A stretch of 64,000 nucleotides of DNA, taken from contig CASGHK010000024.1 in NCBI GenBank assembly GCA_949320185.1, positions 1-64,000 on the forward strand. The letters are read 5' to 3'. Below, in pieces: positions 19,404 to 28,023 of this stretch; the stretch's first letter is position 1; each line of letters begins with the position of its first letter. The notes under the pieces were generated by a model that saw only the letters and a program-made list of their open reading frames with translations, was not told where the DNA came from and ran no database searches. The DNA is from an uncultured Methanomicrobiales archaeon. Its GTDB lineage: Archaea; Halobacteriota; Methanomicrobia; Methanomicrobiales; Methanospirillaceae. Made by a program: the position numbers and the translations under genes.

Positions 19404-20210
19404 TCAGAGTCGGACCGGGACACCCCGTCCGGCCAGGTACTCTTTTACGTCCCTGACAGTCAGTTCACCGTAGTGGAAGACCGACGCGGCTAGCGCTGCG
19501 TCGGCCTTTCCAGTGACGAGACCGTCAAAGAAATGTTCGAGCCGGCCGACCCCGCCGCTCGCGATCACCGGGATACCAACAGCGTCGGAGACAGCAGCAG
19601 TGATAGGCAGGTCGAACCCGTCCTTCGTCCCGTCGGTCTCCATGGAGGTGAGAAGAACCTCTCCGGCACCTCGTTCTTCGGCCTCACGGACCCAGGCGAT
19701 CGCGTCCAGGCCTGTTGGGCGGTGACCACCGTAGGTGACCACCTCGTACCAGCATGACCGTCCATCGGGAAGCGTGATAGCGGTCCCTTCGGAATTCAGT
19801 TCGAAGTTGCGGCGCACGTCGACGGCAGCGACGATGCACTGGGTCCCAAAGGCCTTCGCCCCCTCGGTGATGAGGGCTGGACGCTCCACCGCACTGGTAT
19901 TCATGCTGACCTTATCCGCGCCGGCACGAAGTATCTGGCGGATATCCTCAGTCGTACGGATTCCGCCGCCCACGGTCAACGGAAGAAAGAGCTGGTCGGC
20001 GGCTCGTTCGATCACCTCTATCATCGTCCCCCTCCCCTCTCGAGAGGCGGTGATGTCGAGGAAGACCACTTCGTCTGCCCCCTGTTCGTTGTACCGTGCG
20101 GCGAGTTCAACGGGATCGCCAGCGTCACGAAGCCCGAGGAAGTTCGTGCCCTTTACCACCCTGCCGTCCTTAATGTCCAGACAAGGGATGATCCGTCGCG
20201 TCAGCACCAT
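19404..20210 (-). CDS. hisF: Imidazole glycerol phosphate synthase subunit HisF
   Basis: [51 protein letters not shown]; canonical catalytic Asp in CLDI. Confidence 0.96.
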   Translation of the reverse strand: MVLTRRIIPCLDIKDGRVVKGTNFLGLRDAGDPVELAARYNEQGADEVVFLDITASREGRGTMIEVIERAADQLFLPLTVGGGIRTTEDIRQILRAGADKVSMNTSAVERPALITEGAKAFGTQCIVAAVDVRRNFELNSEGTAITLPDGRSCWYEVVTYGGHRPTGLDAIAWVREAEERGAGEVLLTSMETDGTKDGFDLPITAAVSDAVGIPVIASGGVGRLEHFFDGLVTGKADAALAASVFHYGELTVRDVKEYLAGRGVPVRL

Positions 20211-20284
20211 CGTACTAGAGAGATGGTTCGGTCCGATTATTGAGAGTTATGGATTAATGTAGTTCCCCGCCCACCACTAGGGAC

Positions 20285-21511
20285 ATGGATTCGGGGATGC
20301 GGAAGATCACCTGGGCGGCGCAGTACATGCCCGTCCTACGGGCGATCGAACGACGGTTTTCCGAGGAGCGGCCGCTCGAGGGAGAGCGGATCGCGATGGC
20401 CCTCCACGTCGAGGCAAAGACCGCGAACCTGGTCCGGACCCTCGCCGCCGGGGGAGCGACAGTCGAGATCACAGGGTGCAACCCGCTCTCGACCCAGGAC
20501 GATGTCGCCCTCTCCCTGGACGGGATCGAAGGCATCCGGTGCTATGCCCGCCACGCCTGCTCTGTCGAGGAGTACTATGCGGCTATCGACCGGGTGCTGG
20601 ATTCCCGTCCAACGGTTACGATCGACGACGGTATGGATCTCATCCACCGGCTCCACACGGCGCGGCAGGAGCTGCTGCCAGGGGTGATCGGGGGGTGCGA
20701 GGAGACGACGACGGGGATCCACCGGCTCCGGGCGATGGCCGCCGAGGGGCGGCTCGAGTTCCCGGTGGTCGCCGTGAACGACACGCCGATGAAGCGGTCG
20801 TTTGATAATGTCCATGGCACCGGTGAGTCCGCCCTCGCCTCGCTGATGATCACGACCAACGTCCTCATCGCCGGCAAGAGGCTGGTCGTTGCCGGATATG
20901 GGTACTGCGGACGGGGGCTGGCCCGGAAAGCGAGAGGGATGGGGGCACGGGTGTGCGTGACTGAGGTCGACCCGCGTCGCGCCCTCGAGGCGCACATGGA
21001 CGGGTTCGACGTGATGCCCATGGACCAGGCGGCACGGATTGGTGACATCTTTGTCACGACCACCGGGAACGCCAAGGTGGTCGATGAGCGGCACTTCGGA
21101 CTGCTCAAGGATGGGGCGATCCTCTCGAACGCCGGCCACTTCAACGTCGAGATCGACCTCGAGCGCCTCCACAAGATGGCTGGAGCTGTCGAACAGCGGG
21201 ACGGGATCGAGACATTCGTCCTGGGTGACCGCAGGATCCACGTCCTCGCTGAGGGGAGGCTGGTCAACCTGGCGACACCCAAGGGGATGGGCCACCCAAT
21301 CGAGGTGATGGACCTCTCGTTCGCCCTCCAGGCACTCTCGGCAGAGTATATCGTGAAGCATGGGCGAGATCTGCCGGGTGGGGTCTACGAGGTCCCGGCA
21401 GAGGTTGACGAGATGGTAGCGCGGGAGAAGCTCGCCTCGCTCGGCATCGAGATCGATGCGTTGACCGAGGAGCAGGCACGATACATGTCGGCCTGGGATG
21501 TAGGCACCTAG
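20285..21511 (+). CDS. ahcY: Adenosylhomocysteinase family protein (S-adenosyl-/S-inosylhomocysteine hydrolase)
   Basis: CNPLSTQDDVA, VAGYGYCGRGLARKARGMGARVCVTEVDP, VTTTGNAKVVDERHF motifs. Confidence 0.93.
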   Translation: MDSGMRKITWAAQYMPVLRAIERRFSEERPLEGERIAMALHVEAKTANLVRTLAAGGATVEITGCNPLSTQDDVALSLDGIEGIRCYARHACSVEEYYAAIDRVLDSRPTVTIDDGMDLIHRLHTARQELLPGVIGGCEETTTGIHRLRAMAAEGRLEFPVVAVNDTPMKRSFDNVHGTGESALASLMITTNVLIAGKRLVVAGYGYCGRGLARKARGMGARVCVTEVDPRRALEAHMDGFDVMPMDQAARIGDIFVTTTGNAKVVDERHFGLLKDGAILSNAGHFNVEIDLERLHKMAGAVEQRDGIETFVLGDRRIHVLAEGRLVNLATPKGMGHPIEVMDLSFALQALSAEYIVKHGRDLPGGVYEVPAEVDEMVAREKLASLGIEIDALTEEQARYMSAWDVGT

Positions 21512-21543
21512 GAGAAAAAGGCTATCGTCCCACGGGAGGAGAG

Positions 21544-22956
21544 ATGCTGATCAACGGGGAACGGATCGCCGCAATCGACGGCAGGACCTTTGCCGTGACG
21601 GACCCGGCGACGGGAGAGATGGTGGCGTCCCTCCCGCTCGGGTCCCTCGAGGAAGTACGTTCGGCTGTTGACGCGGCCGAATCGGTCCAGCCCGGGTGGG
21701 CGCGGGTGTCACCAAGGGACCGGGGCCATGTGCTCGGCAGTGCCGCTCGGCTTGTTCGTGAACGGGTCCCGGAACTCGCCCGAGTGCTGACTCTCGAGCA
21801 GGGCAAACCTCTCCGCGAAGCGATTGACGAGGTCCGCGGCGCGGCGAACGTCCTCGATTACTACGCCGGACTCGGTTCAGCCTTCCGCGACGAGTTTCAC
21901 CGGCTCTCTCCGGGCCTGGACGCCCAGGTGCTTCATGAGCCGATCGGGGTCTGCGCCGCCGTCATTCCCTGGAATATGCCGGCACTTCTCTTTGCATGGA
22001 AGGCTGCACCCGCCCTTCTCTGCGGCAACAGCATCGTGGTCAAACCGGCATCAACCGCTCCGTTGACCCCGCTTGCCCTCGCCGAGATCCTGCACGAGGC
22101 GGGTCTGCCCCGCGGACTGCTGAACATCGTAACCGGTTCCGGCGAGACGGTCGGCGAGGCCCTTGTGAGCGAACCGCGGGTCCGGAAGGTCTCCTTCACG
22201 GGATCGACCCCGACAGGGAGACGAGTGATGGCGCTTGCTGCAGCGCACATCAAACGCGTCACCCTAGAACTCGGCGGCTCGGACCCGATGATCGTGTGCG
22301 AGGATGCCGACCTCGAGAGGGCCGTCGCCGGGGCGGTCGCCGGCCGATATTACAACAGCGGCCAGGTCTGTACGGCAGTGAAACGCCTCTTCGTCCATGA
22401 GGCGGTCGCCGACGAGTTCACCCGCCGCCTGGTCGCGGCGGTGAAGGGGCTGACCCTGGGGAACGGATTGGACCCGAAGACTCGGATGGGACCGCTCAAC
22501 TCTGCCACCGGGCTCGAGAAGATCGCAGCCCTGGTCCACGAGACACGTGAAACCGACACCGGAACGGTGATCGCCGGCGGGAACGGACCCACGAGGACCG
22601 GTAACTTCTACGAGCCGACCGTTGTCGCGAACGTCGCTGAGGACTCGCGCCTCCTCACCGAGGAGGTCTTCGGCCCCGTCCTCCCCCTCGTGCGGTTCCA
22701 CGACCTTGACGAGGCGATCGTACGGGCGAACCGGAGCCCTTACGGCCTCGGGGCGTCTGTATGGACACGCAGCCCATCCTATATGCGGGAGGCGTCACGC
22801 CGCCTCGAGGCCGGCATCATCTGGGTAAACCTCCACCTCAAGGTGCCTCCCGAGGTCCCGTTCGGCGGAAGAAAGCAGAGCGGGATCGGGCGGGAGAACG
22901 GCGTGCAGGCTCTGGAAGCATGGAGCGAGACGAAGACGGTGCTGAACAGGCTCTGA
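21544..22956 (+). CDS. Aldehyde dehydrogenase family protein
   Basis: PWNMPALLFAWKAAPALLCGNSIVVKP, VTLELGGSDPMIV, YYNSGQVCTAVKR catalytic motifs. Confidence 0.95.
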   Translation: MLINGERIAAIDGRTFAVTDPATGEMVASLPLGSLEEVRSAVDAAESVQPGWARVSPRDRGHVLGSAARLVRERVPELARVLTLEQGKPLREAIDEVRGAANVLDYYAGLGSAFRDEFHRLSPGLDAQVLHEPIGVCAAVIPWNMPALLFAWKAAPALLCGNSIVVKPASTAPLTPLALAEILHEAGLPRGLLNIVTGSGETVGEALVSEPRVRKVSFTGSTPTGRRVMALAAAHIKRVTLELGGSDPMIVCEDADLERAVAGAVAGRYYNSGQVCTAVKRLFVHEAVADEFTRRLVAAVKGLTLGNGLDPKTRMGPLNSATGLEKIAALVHETRETDTGTVIAGGNGPTRTGNFYEPTVVANVAEDSRLLTEEVFGPVLPLVRFHDLDEAIVRANRSPYGLGASVWTRSPSYMREASRRLEAGIIWVNLHLKVPPEVPFGGRKQSGIGRENGVQALEAWSETKTVLNRL

Positions 22957-23305
22957 TATAAGGGGGCCGAATTTGTTAGAACGGGATCCGCCAGTCACAA
23001 TTCCCTCTGACTGGAAGTACTGTCAGTTCCTCGCCACCGGGAGGAGAGATTGGGCAGAAAAAAAAGCGTGGTATCTGTACAGCACTTGACTTTTCCTCTC
23101 TCTTGATCCCGGATTGGGACACCACGATTATCCTGTGAAAGGTACGACGAATCTGGACCCCGACACGACCGTGTTGAAGGGGATCTGTGCGAACCTGATC
23201 CCGAGACCCTGCATCTTCTGAACACTTGGGTTCGAGGACGCACGAACTCACATGGAAGACCAGTCGATCTCAAAGGATGCCAAGGAAGATATCCAGGCGG
23301 GGCAG

Positions 23306-24202
23306 TTACTCCTGAACACGATCCAAGATCTCGGTCCCGTCGCCCAGATTGTTAACTTCTCCGATCGAATCAGGATCAGGCAGATATTTATCTTCCGACG
23401 AGGCGGGATCTGCGGTATCCAGGCCTTTTTGAGGCCTATCGGGTCCCAGGAGACGGATCATGAGACGAACGGCCCGCTCCTTCTCTTCAATAGCAACGTG
23501 TTCCATCCTGCAGGGACGGCCGAGACCAGCAACAGTCATACATGCAAAGAGACTGCACGTCGGACACCCGATCATCGTGCAGATCTTGGGTGATGCCGAA
23601 CGGATGGTGGTGCATCCTTCTATGAGCCGGTATCCCGAGAATCTCACTATGACGAGGTCTGAGTCGAAGACGACCTCAACGGCATCCGCCAATTCAAGTG
23701 CCTCCTCGCCCACCTCTCGGATCGAGGTGCCGAGACCTTCATGGTCGGCCGGGACGACAAGACTATACTCACGGACCAGTCGGTCATAGAGAGCACGCCC
23801 GGTTGGAATTATGCAAACACCCCCTCCATTCTCCTCGGTAATATACGAATAATCATCGGACGGAAGAACCAGCGGGGAATCTTCCCCAACCGGTACCACC
23901 TGCATCGTCCCACCGCTCCCTGGAATGAAATGAGCGTTCCCCTGAACACCAAGGTCGGCACATAGACGTGCCAGGTCGATTACCGGTCCGGCTGCTGCGA
24001 GTCCGGCAACCCACACAAGGGTGGACTCGCCCCGTTGCTGCGACAGAAGAAGGACGCCTCCAATGAAACACCCGACTCCGACCAGGACCAGGGTTGCGCT
24101 AGTCACGTCACCTCTCCCAGTCAGGCCTCCCACGGCGAGGAGAAGCACAGCAGCACCTATCAAAGTCGCCCCAGAGATGAACCTTCCCTCAAGGTCTATC
24201 AC
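23306..24202 (-). CDS. Uncharacterised membrane protein with cysteine cluster (last gene of MoxR operon)
   Basis: Two N-terminal hydrophobic segments; soluble region ending in CTMIGCPTCSLFACMTVAGLGRPC; ATGA overlap with upstream gene. Confidence 0.75.
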   Translation of the reverse strand: MIDLEGRFISGATLIGAAVLLLAVGGLTGRGDVTSATLVLVGVGCFIGGVLLLSQQRGESTLVWVAGLAAAGPVIDLARLCADLGVQGNAHFIPGSGGTMQVVPVGEDSPLVLPSDDYSYITEENGGGVCIIPTGRALYDRLVREYSLVVPADHEGLGTSIREVGEEALELADAVEVVFDSDLVIVRFSGYRLIEGCTTIRSASPKICTMIGCPTCSLFACMTVAGLGRPCRMEHVAIEEKERAVRLMIRLLGPDRPQKGLDTADPASSEDKYLPDPDSIGEVNNLGDGTEILDRVQE

Positions 24203-24642
24203 GCGCTGTCACCCCCAGATAACCGGTGGTGGAGTCGGTTTTCGAACATTACCAGGCCGAAGATGACACTTGCCAGAACAACGATCAGGATGATCAGCGG
24301 GGTTATCATGTGTTTGAACAGGAGAACCCCGGCGGAAAAGACCACCATCATCACCGTTCCTAGACCAAACGCTCCACTATCCTCTCTGCAGACGATTCCA
24401 GCAATGACAGGTTGAAACGCGACACCAAGCGCGGGATAACTGGTCCCAAGGCCCATCGAGTAGGCTTCTCCAAGACATAGGAGAAGACATTGCCCGCCGT
24501 ATCCTGTCATGACGGCCCCTGCGACTCCGATACCGATGAGCAGTAGGATAATGAGCTCCACCGTGTCCCCTTCGGTGAGTAAGAGAGTTGCTCCACCTGC
24601 TGCGGCAACCGCACAGATAATGGCGTACCCGGACCTCTCCAT
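24199..24642 (-). CDS. Small multi-TM membrane protein (haloarchaeal DUF7519-like organisation)
   Basis: About four hydrophobic segments; coupled to both neighbours. Confidence 0.65.
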   Translation of the reverse strand: MERSGYAIICAVAAAGGATLLLTEGDTVELIILLLIGIGVAGAVMTGYGGQCLLLCLGEAYSMGLGTSYPALGVAFQPVIAGIVCREDSGAFGLGTVMMVVFSAGVLLFKHMITPLIILIVVLASVIFGLVMFENRLHHRLSGGDSA

Positions 24643-25883
24643 CAGATCAGCTCCACGACAGGATATGGACTCAACCAGGAGGCGAACCCACCCCGGGATC
24701 TGGGAATTCGAATCACAAGACGACTCTTTCGGCGACGCGCTGCCTCGGCGATGAGGTTCAGGTGGCTCACCTCGTCAAAGGAAGCGGTATAAACCACCAC
24801 GCCCCGATGCTCCGAACCGACCATGGCGAAGTCAACAAATAACTCAAATGGAGACCTTTTTTTTAAAGAGAGGTTAGTCCCCAGAGCAGATGCGTACCGT
24901 TTTGAATGGACCAGTTTGCCGTGCTCCGCCGTGTGGAGTATCGATCGGAGGACCACGGAGTCGCGGGTACGGTAGAGAGGCTGAAACGATTCGTGGACAT
25001 CAAGTCCGAGCAGGCGGAACAGGACCCGGGGATTTCTCTCATGACGGAGGAACTCTATCACATCCCCCCCGGAGATGACGAGAAGGTTGCACAGACCCCG
25101 CTCTCGGAGCATTCGTTCGATCTCTTCGCCTGCAGACGCAAGGACCTTGGCGCCGCCGGGAGTCCCGGGATCTGGCAGATCGACCACCAGAAGTGGCGAC
25201 CCGCTCACTGTCGCCGTGGGTTCCCTGACATACGTTTTGCCATGCTTCGCAGTGAGTTTCCAATCTATCAGGGACGGCTCGTCTCCCATTCGGAATGGAT
25301 GGAATCCCGATACTCCTTCTCCACGCGGGATCCCCAACCGGTCCAGCTCCTTCGTGCCCTGTAATCCTCCACGATTTGGTACCGACTCAGATTCTCCCCA
25401 GGGCCGTACGGGGATGTCGTCTCCGAGAAAACGCGAAGATGTGCAGATATACCTCGCCGAAAAGAACCGGTTTTTCAGCCCTATCTCCAGACCTCGAAAC
25501 CTCGCGATCCCCGGTGCGACGAACCGGACGGAGTAGGTGCCCCGTCCTTCATCCAGGACCACCTGGGTGGGGTTGTACGTACCTGATGCCGGAGGTATGT
25601 CGGTAATACTGACAAAGAGACCTTCCGTCCTGGGAGGAACCACCCTCACTGCCACTTCGACTGGAACCCCAACAACGATCGGATGCCTCTCTATGGTTCG
25701 TTCGACGGAGACGATATCGGTGTAACATGCAACGTGATAAAGAAACAGCGCGGCCTGGCCAATGAGAAGAGCTGTAAGACCGACAGCACCGACGGTGGCC
25801 GCTGGACTGTCAAGGTAGAGACCAATCAAGCCGAGAATGGAGGCGATAGTGGCACTCCCCACAGTCCACGGAGTCACCTGCAC
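24642..25883 (-). CDS. DUF58 domain-containing membrane protein (GTG start inferred)
   Basis: Two N-terminal TMs then FHPFRMGDEPSLIDWKLTAKHGKTYVREPT, the DUF58 signature; ORF extends to 25949 but GTG at 25883 sits just after the MoxR stop. Confidence 0.85.
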   Translation of the reverse strand: MQVTPWTVGSATIASILGLIGLYLDSPAATVGAVGLTALLIGQAALFLYHVACYTDIVSVERTIERHPIVVGVPVEVAVRVVPPRTEGLFVSITDIPPASGTYNPTQVVLDEGRGTYSVRFVAPGIARFRGLEIGLKNRFFSARYICTSSRFLGDDIPVRPWGESESVPNRGGLQGTKELDRLGIPRGEGVSGFHPFRMGDEPSLIDWKLTAKHGKTYVREPTATVSGSPLLVVDLPDPGTPGGAKVLASAGEEIERMLRERGLCNLLVISGGDVIEFLRHERNPRVLFRLLGLDVHESFQPLYRTRDSVVLRSILHTAEHGKLVHSKRYASALGTNLSLKKRSPFELFVDFAMVGSEHRGVVVYTASFDEVSHLNLIAEAARRRKSRLVIRIPRSRGGFASWLSPYPVVELI

Positions 25884-25887
25884 CAGA

Positions 25888-26877
25888 TTATGCCACCTCG
25901 ACAGATTCGAGAACCTCAGCGATGACACGATCGATCGAGGCCCTGTCAAATTCCGATTCTCGCTCCAGGATCAACCTGTGGCGAAGAACGGGGGCCGCCA
26001 TTCTCTTCACGTCGTCCGGGATCACGTACGTCCGACCCTCACACGCAGCAGCAGCCCGTGCACCCCTCAGAAAGGCGAGCGCGCCACGACTGCTGCAACC
26101 CAGACGGACCTCGTCGTGTTCCCTGCTGGCAACGACGATTTCGCTGATATATCTCAGAATCGTGTCATTGACGAGAACACTCATCACGTGATGACCTAGC
26201 GTGAGTACCTGATCGATCGAAAGGATCGGATTGATCCTCTTCCAGTATTCGTCCCATTCGAGCTCCCCGTCACGGTCACGCCGAAGGATCTCTATCTCGC
26301 TCTCTCTATCGAGATACTTGAGGACCACGCTGAAGGTGAACCGGTCGCGTTGAGCTTCGATCAGAGGGAATGTCCCTTCGAACTCCTGGGAGTTTTGAGT
26401 CGCGACCACGAAAAAGGGGTTCTGAAGAGGGTAATTGTAGCCGTCGATGGTAACTTGATGTTCTGCCATTGCCTCGATAAAAGCAGACTGCGTCTTGGGT
26501 GTCAGACGGTTGATCTCGTCGATCAACATAAAGTCGGTAAAAATTGGCCCTCTCTGGAGTTCGAATTGAGATGATTCGGCGTGATAGATGCGTACGCCTA
26601 GAATATCGGCAGGCTGGACGTCGACAACTCCCTGGACTCGATTGAACTGGAAGCCCATCAAACGTGCCACGATCTTGCTTATCGTAGTCTTGGCCGTACC
26701 GGGAGTTCCATCGATCAGGACATGACCCCCGATGAAAACGCCCATCGTCATCAGGTCGATCAGTTCCTGGTTTCCCACCACGTACTTACCCACCGCCTCG
26801 CGGATCATGCGGTGCGCTTCCCCAATCTTCTTGACTTCGGTTTGGAGGGCGTTCTCCTCCATCGTCACACCTGTCAT
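25888..26877 (-). CDS. MoxR family AAA+ ATPase
   Basis: GGHVLIDGTPGTAKTTISKIVARLMG Walker A, FMLIDEINRLTPKTQSAFIEAMAEHQVT Walker B/sensor, ATQNSQEFEGTFPLIEAQRDRF. Confidence 0.95.
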   Translation of the reverse strand: MTGVTMEENALQTEVKKIGEAHRMIREAVGKYVVGNQELIDLMTMGVFIGGHVLIDGTPGTAKTTISKIVARLMGFQFNRVQGVVDVQPADILGVRIYHAESSQFELQRGPIFTDFMLIDEINRLTPKTQSAFIEAMAEHQVTIDGYNYPLQNPFFVVATQNSQEFEGTFPLIEAQRDRFTFSVVLKYLDRESEIEILRRDRDGELEWDEYWKRINPILSIDQVLTLGHHVMSVLVNDTILRYISEIVVASREHDEVRLGCSSRGALAFLRGARAAAACEGRTYVIPDDVKRMAAPVLRHRLILERESEFDRASIDRVIAEVLESVEVA

Positions 26878-27758
26878 TTTCGCCTGTTGAACGACCATGC
26901 GAGTACACCAAGAATAATCGCCGTGACCACGACAACGAGTGATGATGTCTTCCTAATCCATAAAAAAGTACTGATCGGCCCTTCGGCGGTCGCGGTCCTG
27001 CTGAGCAGCTGGTCCACGAAGGTCGTCCTTTTGGCCAGTCGCTGGATAAAGAGATCGTTATCACAATGAGGAAGACCTTGCATGGCGTTGATGAAGAGAC
27101 TTGCATCCCCGATTACTATCACGTGACCCGTGCCCACATCCTCTTCTGCAGCGAGGGGATAGCGGGTCAGAGTCTCCGATCTATTAACCAATCGGTTTCC
27201 ATCTTTATCGATCCATGAAAGATATGTGGTATTCAAAATAGAGGTGCCTCCTGAAACAGCAACCGGGTGATTGAATACGATCTTAGAAAGGCCTGAGACC
27301 AGGTCTGTATCTGAAGCCGGATATCCAACGGGTGCATCGGCAACTTCAAACTCGCGGTCAAGGCTCAGAAGGTTGCCGCGTTCGAACCTGACAGATGAGC
27401 CGATTGCCAGGAGGATCTCATTTCCCGAGCCAAAATCATCGACAATTACCAGGGTATTACCGTCGGTGAGATAGTCCCGATACGCCTCTTTTTCCGGTTC
27501 GGTCGGTTTTCTACCAGGAGCGATAATGAGGAGCGTCGTGTCCCTTTTCCCTTCGACTTCGTCAAGATCTTCGATCATCCTTGCCCCACCGGTCTCAAGC
27601 CTGTCGAAAAACTGGGACGTTCCGTTCCATTGCTGATTGTACCTGCTAAATTCAGCATCGGTGGCGGAGAGATGGACGAAGAGTGTCACGGCCGCGATGA
27701 TCAGAAGCAGGCCAACTGCGGCATCGGCAACCCGGGAAGACGCTGAATCAGTTCTCAT
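26874..27758 (-). CDS. DUF4350 domain-containing membrane protein
   Basis: N- and C-terminal TM segments flanking a DGNTLVIVDDFGSGNEIL GATase-like core; ATGA overlap with moxR. Confidence 0.75.
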   Translation of the reverse strand: MRTDSASSRVADAAVGLLLIIAAVTLFVHLSATDAEFSRYNQQWNGTSQFFDRLETGGARMIEDLDEVEGKRDTTLLIIAPGRKPTEPEKEAYRDYLTDGNTLVIVDDFGSGNEILLAIGSSVRFERGNLLSLDREFEVADAPVGYPASDTDLVSGLSKIVFNHPVAVSGGTSILNTTYLSWIDKDGNRLVNRSETLTRYPLAAEEDVGTGHVIVIGDASLFINAMQGLPHCDNDLFIQRLAKRTTFVDQLLSRTATAEGPISTFLWIRKTSSLVVVVTAIILGVLAWSFNRRK

Positions 27759-28023
27759 TTCTACCCTGTATCTCCATCGCCGGATACCATACTACTTTCA
27801 TGATCGGCCAGTGCTGCTCCGGGGGAGAGAACCGGGGCTTGATGTATCCGTGGTCGTACTTCGATGCGGAGACTGCGTAATGGTTGGCCATCCACAAGAA
27901 AGGAACTGAGTCAGATGGAGGGCAGGATGAGGTGTCATACTTGTCAAAGCCGGCAAGGAGGATGCGATTATCCTCAATACCATCGAACACCCGGGTGATC
28001 CACCGGATCAAAGAACTTATCAC
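27748..28023 (-). CDS. Small protein of unknown function, 91 aa
   Basis: Overlaps both neighbouring genes (ATGA at 28020-28023, 11 nt at 27748-27758), consistent with translational coupling. Confidence 0.6.
   Translation of the reverse strand: MISSLIRWITRVFDGIEDNRILLAGFDKYDTSSCPPSDSVPFLWMANHYAVSASKYDHGYIKPRFSPPEQHWPIMKVVWYPAMEIQGRNEN

Noticed and set aside
20336-21361. 341-aa minus-strand ORF antisense to the adenosylhomocysteinase gene
   Set aside because: Shadow ORF; the plus-strand protein is clearly conserved and this translation is not domain-like.
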